The notes beneath the pieces were generated by a model. It had not been told where the DNA came from, searched no databases, and saw nothing but the letters and a program-made list of their open reading frames with translations. Both the position numbers and the translations under genes were made by a program. From Saccharospirillum impatiens DSM 12546 (GTDB lineage: Bacteria > Pseudomonadota > Gammaproteobacteria > Pseudomonadales > Natronospirillaceae): DNA of 64,000 bases. Location: the NCBI RefSeq assembly GCF_000423605.1, contig NZ_KE384061.1:30322-94321 (forward strand), in the 5' to 3' direction. Shown piece after piece: positions 43,458 to 51,068 of this stretch (position 1 is its first letter; every line of letters begins with the position of its first letter).

Positions 43458-44590
43458 GGTTGCTGTAGGTCCTCAATCAAAGATGATACGCGCCGGGCGG
43501 TGTCAGCCCAGGTCGGTAAGTGGGCAGCTGCTTGCCGGGCGCCCGCTTGAAGTCGCCGCCGCAACGACGCTTGGGTCAACAGACGGTGCAATGCTGACGT
43601 CAGGGCTGTTGTGTCATCGGGTTGAACGAACAGGCCGGCTGACTCGGGCACTACGTCCGGAACCGCACCGGCACGTGCTGCGACTACCGGCAAGCCTGCT
43701 GCCAGCGCTTCGGCAAACACCATTCCGTAACCTTCGTAGCGGGATGGCAAAACAAAGAGGTCGGCGTTCTGAAACTCCGGCGCCAACTCGTCCACGGCGC
43801 CGACCAGGGTGATACGGTCCTGCAAGTGCAGGCGGTTCACCTGGCCCTGCAATTGCTCGCTCCAGGCCGGATCAAAATCGCGGCCGCCGACAAAACGTGC
43901 TTGCCAGGGCAAATCAGCCAGGGGCGCCAGTGCATCGGTCAACACATCATGAGCTTTGCGCCGGGTGAGCGTGGCCACCGTCAACAGGCGCAGCGGATTG
44001 CCGTCACAGGGCGCGAAATCGGACGGGTCCGTTCCCGGGCGTGCCACGATTACCTGATCAGCGGGCACAGCAAACTGAGTCAACACTGTCTCGCGGGTAT
44101 GCTCGCTGGTGACCAGTACCCGCCGAGCCGCATGCAGTGCTCGCTGTTCCGACACCTGAAAACGCTGTTGCTGAACCGGATCCAACCCCGATTCCAGCGC
44201 CAACGGGTGGTGACACAGGGCGATGAGCCGCAGCCGTTGGGCTTCGGCACAAGCGACTTCATCCAAGACGCCAAACGCCAGTCCATCGACGATCACCGCT
44301 GCGCCATCAGGCAGAGCAGCAAAGACCTTTCGTGCGTCCTCAAGCGCCCGGGCGTCGGGAAAGGGAAACTGTGCTGACAGCGATCGGGTTTCGACGTTCA
44401 GGCCCAGTCGCTGCAGCTCCCGGATCAACCGGCGATCGTAGTGATAGCCGCCGGTTTGGGTGTCCAGTTGACCGGGGTATAAAAAGTACAGGGTGTCGTT
44501 GCGCAAAGGGGTCTGATCCGTTCCCGACAGGGGGGCGTAATTACTGTTACAGCGTCCGGACACAGTAAGGTAACCGCCCGGACATTCCAT
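43454..44590 (-). CDS. GT4-family glycosyltransferase
   Basis: Up to 378 residues. The C-terminal nucleotide-sugar domain shows LLTVATLTRRKAHDVLTDAL, DLFVLPSRYEGYGMVFAEALAAGLPVVAARAGAVPDVV (E-x7-E motif). The N-terminal half begins LYFLYPGQLDTQTGGYHYDRRLIREL. The listed ATG shares a CATG with the divergent ribA-like start (44588-44591); a TTG at 44506, close to the conserved fold, is a plausible alternative. It probably glycosylates the product of this cluster. Confidence 0.88.
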   Translation of the reverse strand: MECPGGYLTVSGRCNSNYAPLSGTDQTPLRNDTLYFLYPGQLDTQTGGYHYDRRLIRELQRLGLNVETRSLSAQFPFPDARALEDARKVFAALPDGAAVIVDGLAFGVLDEVACAEAQRLRLIALCHHPLALESGLDPVQQQRFQVSEQRALHAARRVLVTSEHTRETVLTQFAVPADQVIVARPGTDPSDFAPCDGNPLRLLTVATLTRRKAHDVLTDALAPLADLPWQARFVGGRDFDPAWSEQLQGQVNRLHLQDRITLVGAVDELAPEFQNADLFVLPSRYEGYGMVFAEALAAGLPVVAARAGAVPDVVPESAGLFVQPDDTTALTSALHRLLTQASLRRRLQAGARQAAAHLPTWADTARRVSSLIEDLQQP

Positions 44591-45239
44591 GAATTTGTCA
44601 TCACAGCATTATGAGTATGTAATGTCCATGCCTGAAGTGAGCCGAATGACCTGCACCCGGATTCCCACTGACCACGGTGATTTCCAATTGTGCTTCTACA
44701 CGAATACGCTCGACGACAAGGAGCATCTGGCCTTTTACATGGGTGACATCGCCAATGCCGGTTCGGTTCTGGTCCGGGTTCACTCCGAGTGTTTTACCGG
44801 AGATGTCATGGGATCGCGCCGTTGCGATTGCGGTGAACAACTGGACCGGTCTATGGCCATGGTGGCGAACGCCGGGGTCGGCGTTGTACTCTATATGCGT
44901 CAGGAAGGCCGGGGAATCGGCTTGCTCGACAAACTGCGAGCCTACAACTTACAAGATCAGGGATTTGACACCGTGGATGCCAATTTAATGCTGGGACACG
45001 AAGCCGATGAGCGCGACTACACCCTGGCCGGCCTGATGCTGGAAGACCTGAAGGTCGCCTCGGTGCGCCTGGTCACCAATAATCCGGCTAAAATCAGCGC
45101 GCTGGAAGCCGCCGGGATCAATGTCGCGGAGCGGGTGTCGCTCGAAGTGGCCGCCAACAACGACAATGCCGGCTACCTGCTAACCAAGGCCCGGCGGATG
45201 GATCATTTTTTACCGCTCAAACCTGCCAGCAATCAGTGA
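44589..45239 (+). CDS. GTP cyclohydrolase II homologue (RibA-like)
   Basis: 216 residues, GCH II domain only (no RibB). The zinc ligands are Cys68, Cys79 and Cys81 (HSECFTGDVMGSRRCDCGEQL spans them), followed by MRQEGRGIGLLDKLRAYNLQ and LVTNNPAKISALEAAGI. It should convert GTP to the 2,5-diamino-6-ribosylamino-pyrimidinone phosphate. ATGs at 44622, 44628 and 44646 are alternative starts and would leave room for a promoter. Lying beside a reductase and a PTPS homologue but no riboflavin synthase genes, it is likely a specialised paralogue. Confidence 0.88.
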   Translation: MNLSSQHYEYVMSMPEVSRMTCTRIPTDHGDFQLCFYTNTLDDKEHLAFYMGDIANAGSVLVRVHSECFTGDVMGSRRCDCGEQLDRSMAMVANAGVGVVLYMRQEGRGIGLLDKLRAYNLQDQGFDTVDANLMLGHEADERDYTLAGLMLEDLKVASVRLVTNNPAKISALEAAGINVAERVSLEVAANNDNAGYLLTKARRMDHFLPLKPASNQ

Positions 45240-45243
45240 CGCC

Positions 45244-45975
45244 ATGACACTTAATCAGGACATCGAACAATGGCTGAACAGTGAACGGGCTGACTTTTTC
45301 GATGCGCCAGAGGGCCGCTATGGCGCTCGTCCGCATGTAACGCTCAGTTACGCCCAGAGCTGGGATGGCAGCATCACCACCGCCCCTGGCGAGACCATGG
45401 CGCTGAGCAGCGATGACAGCATGCAACTGACCCATCAGTTGCGTAGCCTGCACGATGGCATTCTGGTCGGTATCGGCACGGTTCTGGCCGACGACCCCCG
45501 CCTGACGGTCCGTAAGTGGACCGGTAAAGACCCCCAACCCATTGTCCTGGACAGTCAACTGCGTATGCCGCCGTCGTGTCAGCTGTGTCAAAGCAGCGAA
45601 CACGGCTGCTGGGTGCTGACGACCCCGGAAGCGGCGGCCGATCGCAACGATTGTGATTTGATGGTTGTACCCGGCGACGAAGACGGCCATGTCCACTTGC
45701 CCTCAGCGCTGGAGGCTCTGCATGGGCGAGGCATTCGCAGCCTGATGGTCGAAGGCGGCGCCTCGGTCATCACCGCCTTTCTGCGGGCCGGTCTGGCCGA
45801 CGCCATCGTGCTGACCGTGGCACCGGTGTTTGTCGGGGGTTACAACGCCATTGGTCGCCAGGGTAACCCCGACAACGCCATTTTTCCGCACATTGCCCCC
45901 TTGCACAGTCGCCAATTAGGCAACGAGCTGATCGTTTGGGGCCGGCTTGGCTACACTGACGAAGCCAGACCCTGA
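45244..45975 (+). CDS. RibD C-terminal-type reductase (no deaminase domain)
   Basis: 243 residues. PHVTLSYAQSWDGSITT, DGILVGIGTVLADDPRLTVR, SLMVEGGASVITAFLRAGLAD and VAPVFVGG are the RibD_C NADPH-reductase motifs. The usual N-terminal cytidine-deaminase-type zinc domain is absent. Such stand-alone enzymes (as in archaea and fungi) reduce the ribosyl group of the GCH II product to ribityl. It starts 4 bp after the GCH II gene, so the two steps are paired. Confidence 0.87.
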   Translation: MTLNQDIEQWLNSERADFFDAPEGRYGARPHVTLSYAQSWDGSITTAPGETMALSSDDSMQLTHQLRSLHDGILVGIGTVLADDPRLTVRKWTGKDPQPIVLDSQLRMPPSCQLCQSSEHGCWVLTTPEAAADRNDCDLMVVPGDEDGHVHLPSALEALHGRGIRSLMVEGGASVITAFLRAGLADAIVLTVAPVFVGGYNAIGRQGNPDNAIFPHIAPLHSRQLGNELIVWGRLGYTDEARP

Positions 45976-45997
45976 TCCATCAGCATGGAGCCAACGC

Positions 45998-47047
45998 ATG
46001 ACCACCACGCCATTGACATCGGCCAAACACGATTCCGATTGCGCATCACAACTGTGGTTTACCGCGCCCTTCCAGGTTGAGATAAGAAGCGCACCGCTGC
46101 CAACGCCTGGCCCCGGTGACGTTCGGGTACGCAGCCTGTATTCTGCCGTCAGCACCGGCACCGAACTGCTGCTCTACCGGGGACAACTGCCTCAGTCCAT
46201 GGCGCTGGACAGCACGCTGGAATCCCTGCAGACCTCTTCCCACTATCCCGTGCAATATGGCTATGCCTGTGTCGGCGAGGTGGAGCAAATCGGTGATGGG
46301 GTAGACCCTGCCTGGCTTGGGCAGCGCGTATTTTCCTTTCAGCCACACGCCAGCCATTTCATCGCCCGCCCGGAGCAATTGATCGCGGTACCGGATGATG
46401 TATCAGCGCAGGCTGCCGTGTTTCTGCCCAACATGGAAACCGCCGTCAGCCTGGTACAGGACGGTCGTCCGATGCTGGGCGAGCGGGTTCTGGTACTCGG
46501 CCAGGGCGTCGTCGGTTTGCTGGTATCCGCTGTGCTCGCGCAGCACCCTCTGGCCTCACTGAGTGCCATAGAAGGCCAACCCGAGCGCCAGGCACTGGCC
46601 CGACACTTCGGTGTGCAGTCAGTCTGCAGCCCGGCCGAGGCAAACCCCGTACACCAGCCAGCCCTGGCAGACGCCGACCTGATCTACGAGATCAGCGGTC
46701 ACCCCGAAGCACTTAATCTGGCCATCGAGTTAAGCGGCTTTGCCAGTCGCATCGTGATCGGCAGTTGGTATGGCAACAAACCAGTCTCGCTGGACCTGGG
46801 GGGAGCGGCGCATCGCAACCGGCTGCAACTGATCACCAGCCAGGTCAGCACACTGGCACCATCGCTCAGCGGGCGCTGGGACAAACAACGCCGGTTCGAT
46901 GTTGCCTGGAACATGATCCGCCGTATTGACCCGACACAGCTGATTACCCATACCGTGCCACTGCATGAGGCCGGTGCGTTGTATCAACAATTGCACGAGC
47001 AGCAACCGGGCATCGTACAGCCCGTTTTCCACTATCCGGATCCATAA
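45998..47047 (+). CDS. Medium-chain dehydrogenase, BchC-like
   Basis: 349 residues of the MDR superfamily. VRSLYSAVSTGTELLLYRG and YPVQYGYACVGEVEQIG resemble BchC (bacteriochlorophyllide dehydrogenase) more than classic zinc alcohol dehydrogenases, and the catalytic zinc cysteine is not evident. The cofactor loop is RVLVLGQGVVGLLVSAVL. The start at 45998 avoids the overlap with the upstream gene. It probably oxidises or reduces a hydroxyl on the cluster's product. Confidence 0.82.
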   Translation: MTTTPLTSAKHDSDCASQLWFTAPFQVEIRSAPLPTPGPGDVRVRSLYSAVSTGTELLLYRGQLPQSMALDSTLESLQTSSHYPVQYGYACVGEVEQIGDGVDPAWLGQRVFSFQPHASHFIARPEQLIAVPDDVSAQAAVFLPNMETAVSLVQDGRPMLGERVLVLGQGVVGLLVSAVLAQHPLASLSAIEGQPERQALARHFGVQSVCSPAEANPVHQPALADADLIYEISGHPEALNLAIELSGFASRIVIGSWYGNKPVSLDLGGAAHRNRLQLITSQVSTLAPSLSGRWDKQRRFDVAWNMIRRIDPTQLITHTVPLHEAGALYQQLHEQQPGIVQPVFHYPDP

Positions 47048-47089
47048 CCGGCCTCTTATCCGCCTAAATCACTCATGAACAGGAAGCCT

Positions 47090-47470
47090 ATGTATACCGT
47101 AGCCGTCACACAGGATTTTATTGCCAATCACTACCTCATCGGCGGGGACTGGGGTGACGAAAATCACCCCCACGCCCACCAATACGTCCTCGAAGTCCGG
47201 ATCGAAAGCGACACCCTCAATGAACACGGTTACCTGGTGGACATTGTCGAGATTGAAGCGGCCCTGAAGCAGGAAGTCGATTATTTTCGCGACAGCATGC
47301 TGAACGACACACCGGAATTCGCCGGTCTCAACCCGAGCATCGAGCACTTCAGCCGAATCCTGAATGACAAGTTGATGGCGGGTATTACACCGCCCGGTGC
47401 GGGCAGCCTGACCGTGAAACTCTGGGAAAACGACAGCTGCTGGGCGGCGTACCAGCAGTCATTTGGCTGA
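47090..47470 (+). CDS. 6-pyruvoyltetrahydropterin synthase / QueD-family protein with Cys-to-Glu change
   Basis: 126 residues. Three zinc-ligand histidines are kept: His14 (ANHYLIG), His28 and His30 (HPHAHQYVLEV). The catalytic Cys that lies four residues before the first His of the HxH motif in QueD is replaced by Glu24 (GDENHPHAH). The C-terminal Glu in KLWENDS is kept. The Cys-to-Glu change is the hallmark of PTPS-III enzymes, which cleave the dihydroneopterin side chain differently. AGGA precedes the ATG at 47090. Its 3' end overlaps the convergent gene by 12 bp. Confidence 0.83.
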   Translation: MYTVAVTQDFIANHYLIGGDWGDENHPHAHQYVLEVRIESDTLNEHGYLVDIVEIEAALKQEVDYFRDSMLNDTPEFAGLNPSIEHFSRILNDKLMAGITPPGAGSLTVKLWENDSCWAAYQQSFG

Positions 47471-48508
47471 GGCGGGTTCAGGCTGGAACCGGGGCCGGTG
47501 AAAACTCCACAGGCAACCCAGACCGACCAGCAACACCAGCGCATCGCGCAGCCGGATCAGCGCGATCAACCCAATCGCCGCGCTGACCGGCAACCCGAGA
47601 AACCGAAACGACCACAGCAGGGACGCTTCGATGGTGCCGATGCCACCGGGCACGGGTAACAACATGGCCAAGCGCATGCCGACCATGATCAGCACAAGAT
47701 CCGCCGGCGACACAGACACGCCCAGCAAATGCAGCAACAGCGCCAGTTCAAACAGCAAAGCCCCCCAACCGGCCAGCGACAACAACAACGCCAGCCAGAG
47801 ACGAGGCCGTTGCACGGCCAGTGCCTGTTGCATCAGGCTGACCAGCGCCCGCCCTTTCCCCTGGTCGTTCTCATTGGCGGTTTCTCCAGGCTCCACCTTA
47901 CTGGTATTCCGCCAACGTTGAACCAACGGCCGAAACCGATTCGCCAGCCAGTCCGGATGGCGCAGCATCAGCGTAGCCGCAAGCACCATCGCCAGCAGAA
48001 CGCTGGCCAGTATGGCCGTCACCTGAAGCCACTCCTGAACCGGCAGAATGGCCGTGCCCAACAGCATCAAAACCCCGGCCAGCAAGACAGAAATGTTGGT
48101 CGCGGTTTCCATGAACCGGTCCAACCCCAGCATGGCTGCGGCGCTGTGCAACGGCTTGCCGAAATGGCGGCACAACCAATACAGTTGCAACGGTTCTCCC
48201 CCAAAATGCGGGCCCGGGGTCAGGAAACTCACCGCGCTGCCGGCCTGGCGCAATCGAAACAAATTCGCCAGGGAAAGCGGTACCTGCAAGGCCTGCCCCA
48301 GCAATTGCCAGCGCTTAACGGCCAGGTAAAAAATGGTGATGTTCACCAGCGTCCAGAGTAACCAGTCCGGCCAGGTAAGCAGGCCCAGTTGGCTGACGAT
48401 GTCGTTCAGCGGCAGTTGGCGGAGAGTCCAGCCGACCAAAGCCAGCGCCAGCAACCACAACAACAGGACCAGACCTTGTTTGGGGGTCAGAAAACGCCAA
48501 CGAGTCAC
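47459..48508 (-). CDS. Lysylphosphatidylglycerol synthase TM-domain-like flippase
   Basis: About 349 residues with 8 or more TM segments. The AglD/LPG-synthase TM family motifs are TPGPHFGGEPLQLYWLCRHFG and LLPVPGGIGTIEASLL; no C-terminal synthetase domain is present. Such proteins move lipids or lipid-linked sugars across the membrane. The GTG start at 48508 overlaps the TGA of the CDP-alcohol phosphatidyltransferase gene (GTGA), a strong sign of coupling; a longer frame to 48748 would lie inside that gene. Confidence 0.84.
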   Translation of the reverse strand: MTRWRFLTPKQGLVLLLWLLALALVGWTLRQLPLNDIVSQLGLLTWPDWLLWTLVNITIFYLAVKRWQLLGQALQVPLSLANLFRLRQAGSAVSFLTPGPHFGGEPLQLYWLCRHFGKPLHSAAAMLGLDRFMETATNISVLLAGVLMLLGTAILPVQEWLQVTAILASVLLAMVLAATLMLRHPDWLANRFRPLVQRWRNTSKVEPGETANENDQGKGRALVSLMQQALAVQRPRLWLALLLSLAGWGALLFELALLLHLLGVSVSPADLVLIMVGMRLAMLLPVPGGIGTIEASLLWSFRFLGLPVSAAIGLIALIRLRDALVLLVGLGCLWSFHRPRFQPEPASAK

Positions 48509-49314
48509 AGGGCCTGCTCCGGGTCGGCGCTGAGCCGGCCACTGACGTACAGCCAGTCTCGAATGAACCCAATCAACAGTGGCATCATCAGTACAACGCC
48601 GGCCAGGCTGGATACACCGAACGGGACTGGCGGCCACAGCGCTATTGCAACCAGCACCATTTGCAAGCCCGCCAGGGTTCGTCGCCATTGACTGGGCGGC
48701 AGCGGAAACACTCGCCGCCCATGTCGCCGTCGCCAGTGAATCCCCCACTGAAACGCATAGTACGCCATGCTGACCAGCAAATAGCTGACGTGCAGCTTGC
48801 CATACAGGACAGCCAGTAACGGGGCAACCACCAGCCCGAAGGCATCCAGCACGGTATCGAGCTCAGCACCCAGTTCGGTGGTCTGGTTCTGGCGCCGCGC
48901 TATGTATCCATCAAGCCCGTCCCCCAATGCCGCAAGGGTGTATAAGGCCGCAGGCACATAGAATAACCAGGGGTGAATACCCGCTGATGAGAACGTTAAG
49001 AAGCCGGCCGTTGCGGCAATCAGCAGCCCGCGCAGCAAGGTGATACGATTGCCTGCACCAAGCGTCGGATACGCCTGGCCTGTCGCCGATCTTCGGTTAA
49101 GATGCAGTCGCCGGTGGCACTGCCAAAGCACAAACCCCCAACAGACCATGCTGGCCAGCAACCAGCCAAGTGCCCTGACGGGCCGTTCGAGTATGAATAA
49201 CGCCACAGCAAAACCGAGCAGCACACAGGCACCCAACACAGCGATCCACGTCAGTTCCCGACGCAGTTGGCCCATGCCTTTGATGGAAGCGACGAATTCA
49301 CAGGAAGCTGGCAT
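48505..49314 (-). CDS. CDP-alcohol phosphatidyltransferase
   Basis: About 269 residues with 6-7 TM segments. The complete CDP-alcohol motif DG-x2-DG-x2-AR-x8-G-x3-D-x3-D appears as GDGLDGYIARRQNQTTELGA then ELDTVLD. It joins an alcohol to a CDP-activated lipid. It is coupled to the flippase-like gene. An unusual N-terminal pair of TM segments precedes the catalytic region. Start 49314 has AGGA 5 nt upstream. Confidence 0.87.
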   Translation of the reverse strand: MPASCEFVASIKGMGQLRRELTWIAVLGACVLLGFAVALFILERPVRALGWLLASMVCWGFVLWQCHRRLHLNRRSATGQAYPTLGAGNRITLLRGLLIAATAGFLTFSSAGIHPWLFYVPAALYTLAALGDGLDGYIARRQNQTTELGAELDTVLDAFGLVVAPLLAVLYGKLHVSYLLVSMAYYAFQWGIHWRRRHGRRVFPLPPSQWRRTLAGLQMVLVAIALWPPVPFGVSSLAGVVLMMPLLIGFIRDWLYVSGRLSADPEQAL

Positions 49315-49514
49315 GATTGTCCTGAACAAAGCGGCGACAAAAGATATCAACCATAATGGTCTGACCTCGGTTAGGGTTGCCCGGAGTATACGGTCCAACG
49401 CCCAGCCAGGACCAGTGTCGGGCCAAGTGCTGATCCACGGATGTCGAGAGCCCGTAACCTGTAGTGTTAACCGTTAACACTCCCATTGTGCGAGAAAAGG
49501 ACAGGAAGGCAATC

Positions 49515-51068
49515 ATGCGTCACAAACGACCCTGGCCCGGAGCCTGGTTTTCGGCAGCGCTGCTGTTAGCTTGCCTGCCGTTCAGCCAGTTGCTCATCGC
49601 CCAGCCGGAGTTTGAGTCGGGATCGCAACCGTTCAGTCACCGCTGGCTGCAAACCCATGCCCGCGATATGGCCTCAGAGCCTTTTGCACCGCAGTACATG
49701 GCACAAGACAATCCGTTGCGCTCACTGAGCTACGACGACTACCGGCGGATAGTGTTTGACCCGGACGCCGCCATCTGGAGCGACCAGCCCAGCCCGTTTC
49801 AACTGCAATTATTCCACCCGGGTTTCCTGCACACGACACCCGCTGGCCTGCACCTGGTTCGTGACGGCACGGCCCGTCGCGTGGCGTTTTCGACCGGCTT
49901 ATTCAATTACCACGACAGCCCGTTAGCGACCGAACAACTGGCCGCTGAAGGGTATGCTGGCTTTCGCGTCCACCACCCCATCAACCGGCCCGATCGGTAT
50001 GAAGAATTTCTAGTTTTTCTGGGTGCCAGCTATTTCAGAGCAGTCGGCAAAGACCAGTTTTACGGGCTCTCGGCGCGTGGCCTGGCCGTCAACACCGTTG
50101 GTGAGGGAGATGAGGAATTCCCCCGCTTTTCCGATTTCTGGATTGAACAACCGGAGCCCGGGTCAGACCAGGTCATCATTTACGCGCTGCTCGATAGCCC
50201 CTCTGTGACCGGTGCCTATCGGTTCGCCGTCGTGCCCGGCGAACCCACCCTGATCGAGGTTGATGCCGCGCTTTATCCGCGTCGGGACAGAGCACGGGTC
50301 GGCATTGCGCCACTGACCTCCATGTTTTTCTTTAACACGAGTAACCGGGCCGGTCACGATGACTTCCGCAACGCTGTACATGATTCCGACGGGTTGCAGA
50401 TTCTTCAGGCCAATGGCGAACGAATCTGGCGCCCTCTGGCTAACCCCGCCCGTGTAGAGGTGTCCTCATTCGAAGCCGGTGGTGCCATGCCCGTCGGTTT
50501 TGGGCTGCTGCAACGGCGCAGCGAGTTTCACCAGTTCAATGATGCCGAGGCCCGTTACGACAAACGGCCCTCATTGTGGATAGAACCCCTGGACGACTGG
50601 GGAGAGGGTCACATTGAACTGCTGGAAATCCCGACAAACGGAGAATACCAGGACAACATCGTCGCCTACTGGCAGCCAGCCAGCGGACTAAGCGTGGGCG
50701 AAGAATACCGGTTCCGGTATCGCATGCACTGGGGCGACGACTCGCCGTTTGCAACGAAACCGGGGCGCGTCATCAATACCTCGGCCGGCAAGGCACTCGG
50801 CAGCGATGAGCGCTTGTTCGTCATTGATTTCAGCGACGGCGAACGCATTGCCAGCCTGAGTGCCGATGCGGAGGCCGTTCGCATTAACGCCGTCACCAGC
50901 GCCGGTCACATTACCAGTGTGAGCGGCACCCTGATCGAAGCGACCCGCCAGTACCGGGCTTACGTGAAGCTGGACCCGGGTCAGACCACTCTGGCCGAAT
51001 TGAGGGTAGCGCTGGAAGTTAATGGCCAGCCCTGGGGTGAGACCTGGCTTTACCGGTGGACGCAATGA
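49515..51068 (+). CDS. opgG: Glucan biosynthesis protein G
   Basis: About 517 residues. A signal peptide (WPGAWFSAALLLACLPFSQLLIAQP) is followed by FDPDAAIWSDQPSPFQLQLFHPGF, EFLVFLGASYFRAVGKDQFYGLSARGLA and PLTSMFFF, all typical of OpgG/MdoG. This periplasmic protein helps make osmoregulated periplasmic glucans. AGGAAGG precedes the ATG at 49515. It overlaps opgH by 4 bp (ATGA). Confidence 0.95.
   Translation: MRHKRPWPGAWFSAALLLACLPFSQLLIAQPEFESGSQPFSHRWLQTHARDMASEPFAPQYMAQDNPLRSLSYDDYRRIVFDPDAAIWSDQPSPFQLQLFHPGFLHTTPAGLHLVRDGTARRVAFSTGLFNYHDSPLATEQLAAEGYAGFRVHHPINRPDRYEEFLVFLGASYFRAVGKDQFYGLSARGLAVNTVGEGDEEFPRFSDFWIEQPEPGSDQVIIYALLDSPSVTGAYRFAVVPGEPTLIEVDAALYPRRDRARVGIAPLTSMFFFNTSNRAGHDDFRNAVHDSDGLQILQANGERIWRPLANPARVEVSSFEAGGAMPVGFGLLQRRSEFHQFNDAEARYDKRPSLWIEPLDDWGEGHIELLEIPTNGEYQDNIVAYWQPASGLSVGEEYRFRYRMHWGDDSPFATKPGRVINTSAGKALGSDERLFVIDFSDGERIASLSADAEAVRINAVTSAGHITSVSGTLIEATRQYRAYVKLDPGQTTLAELRVALEVNGQPWGETWLYRWTQ

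Noticed and set aside
48509-48748. 80-residue N-terminal extension of the flippase-like protein
   Set aside because: It lies inside the CDP-alcohol phosphatidyltransferase gene and is low in hydrophobic content; the GTG overlapping the TGA explains translation better.
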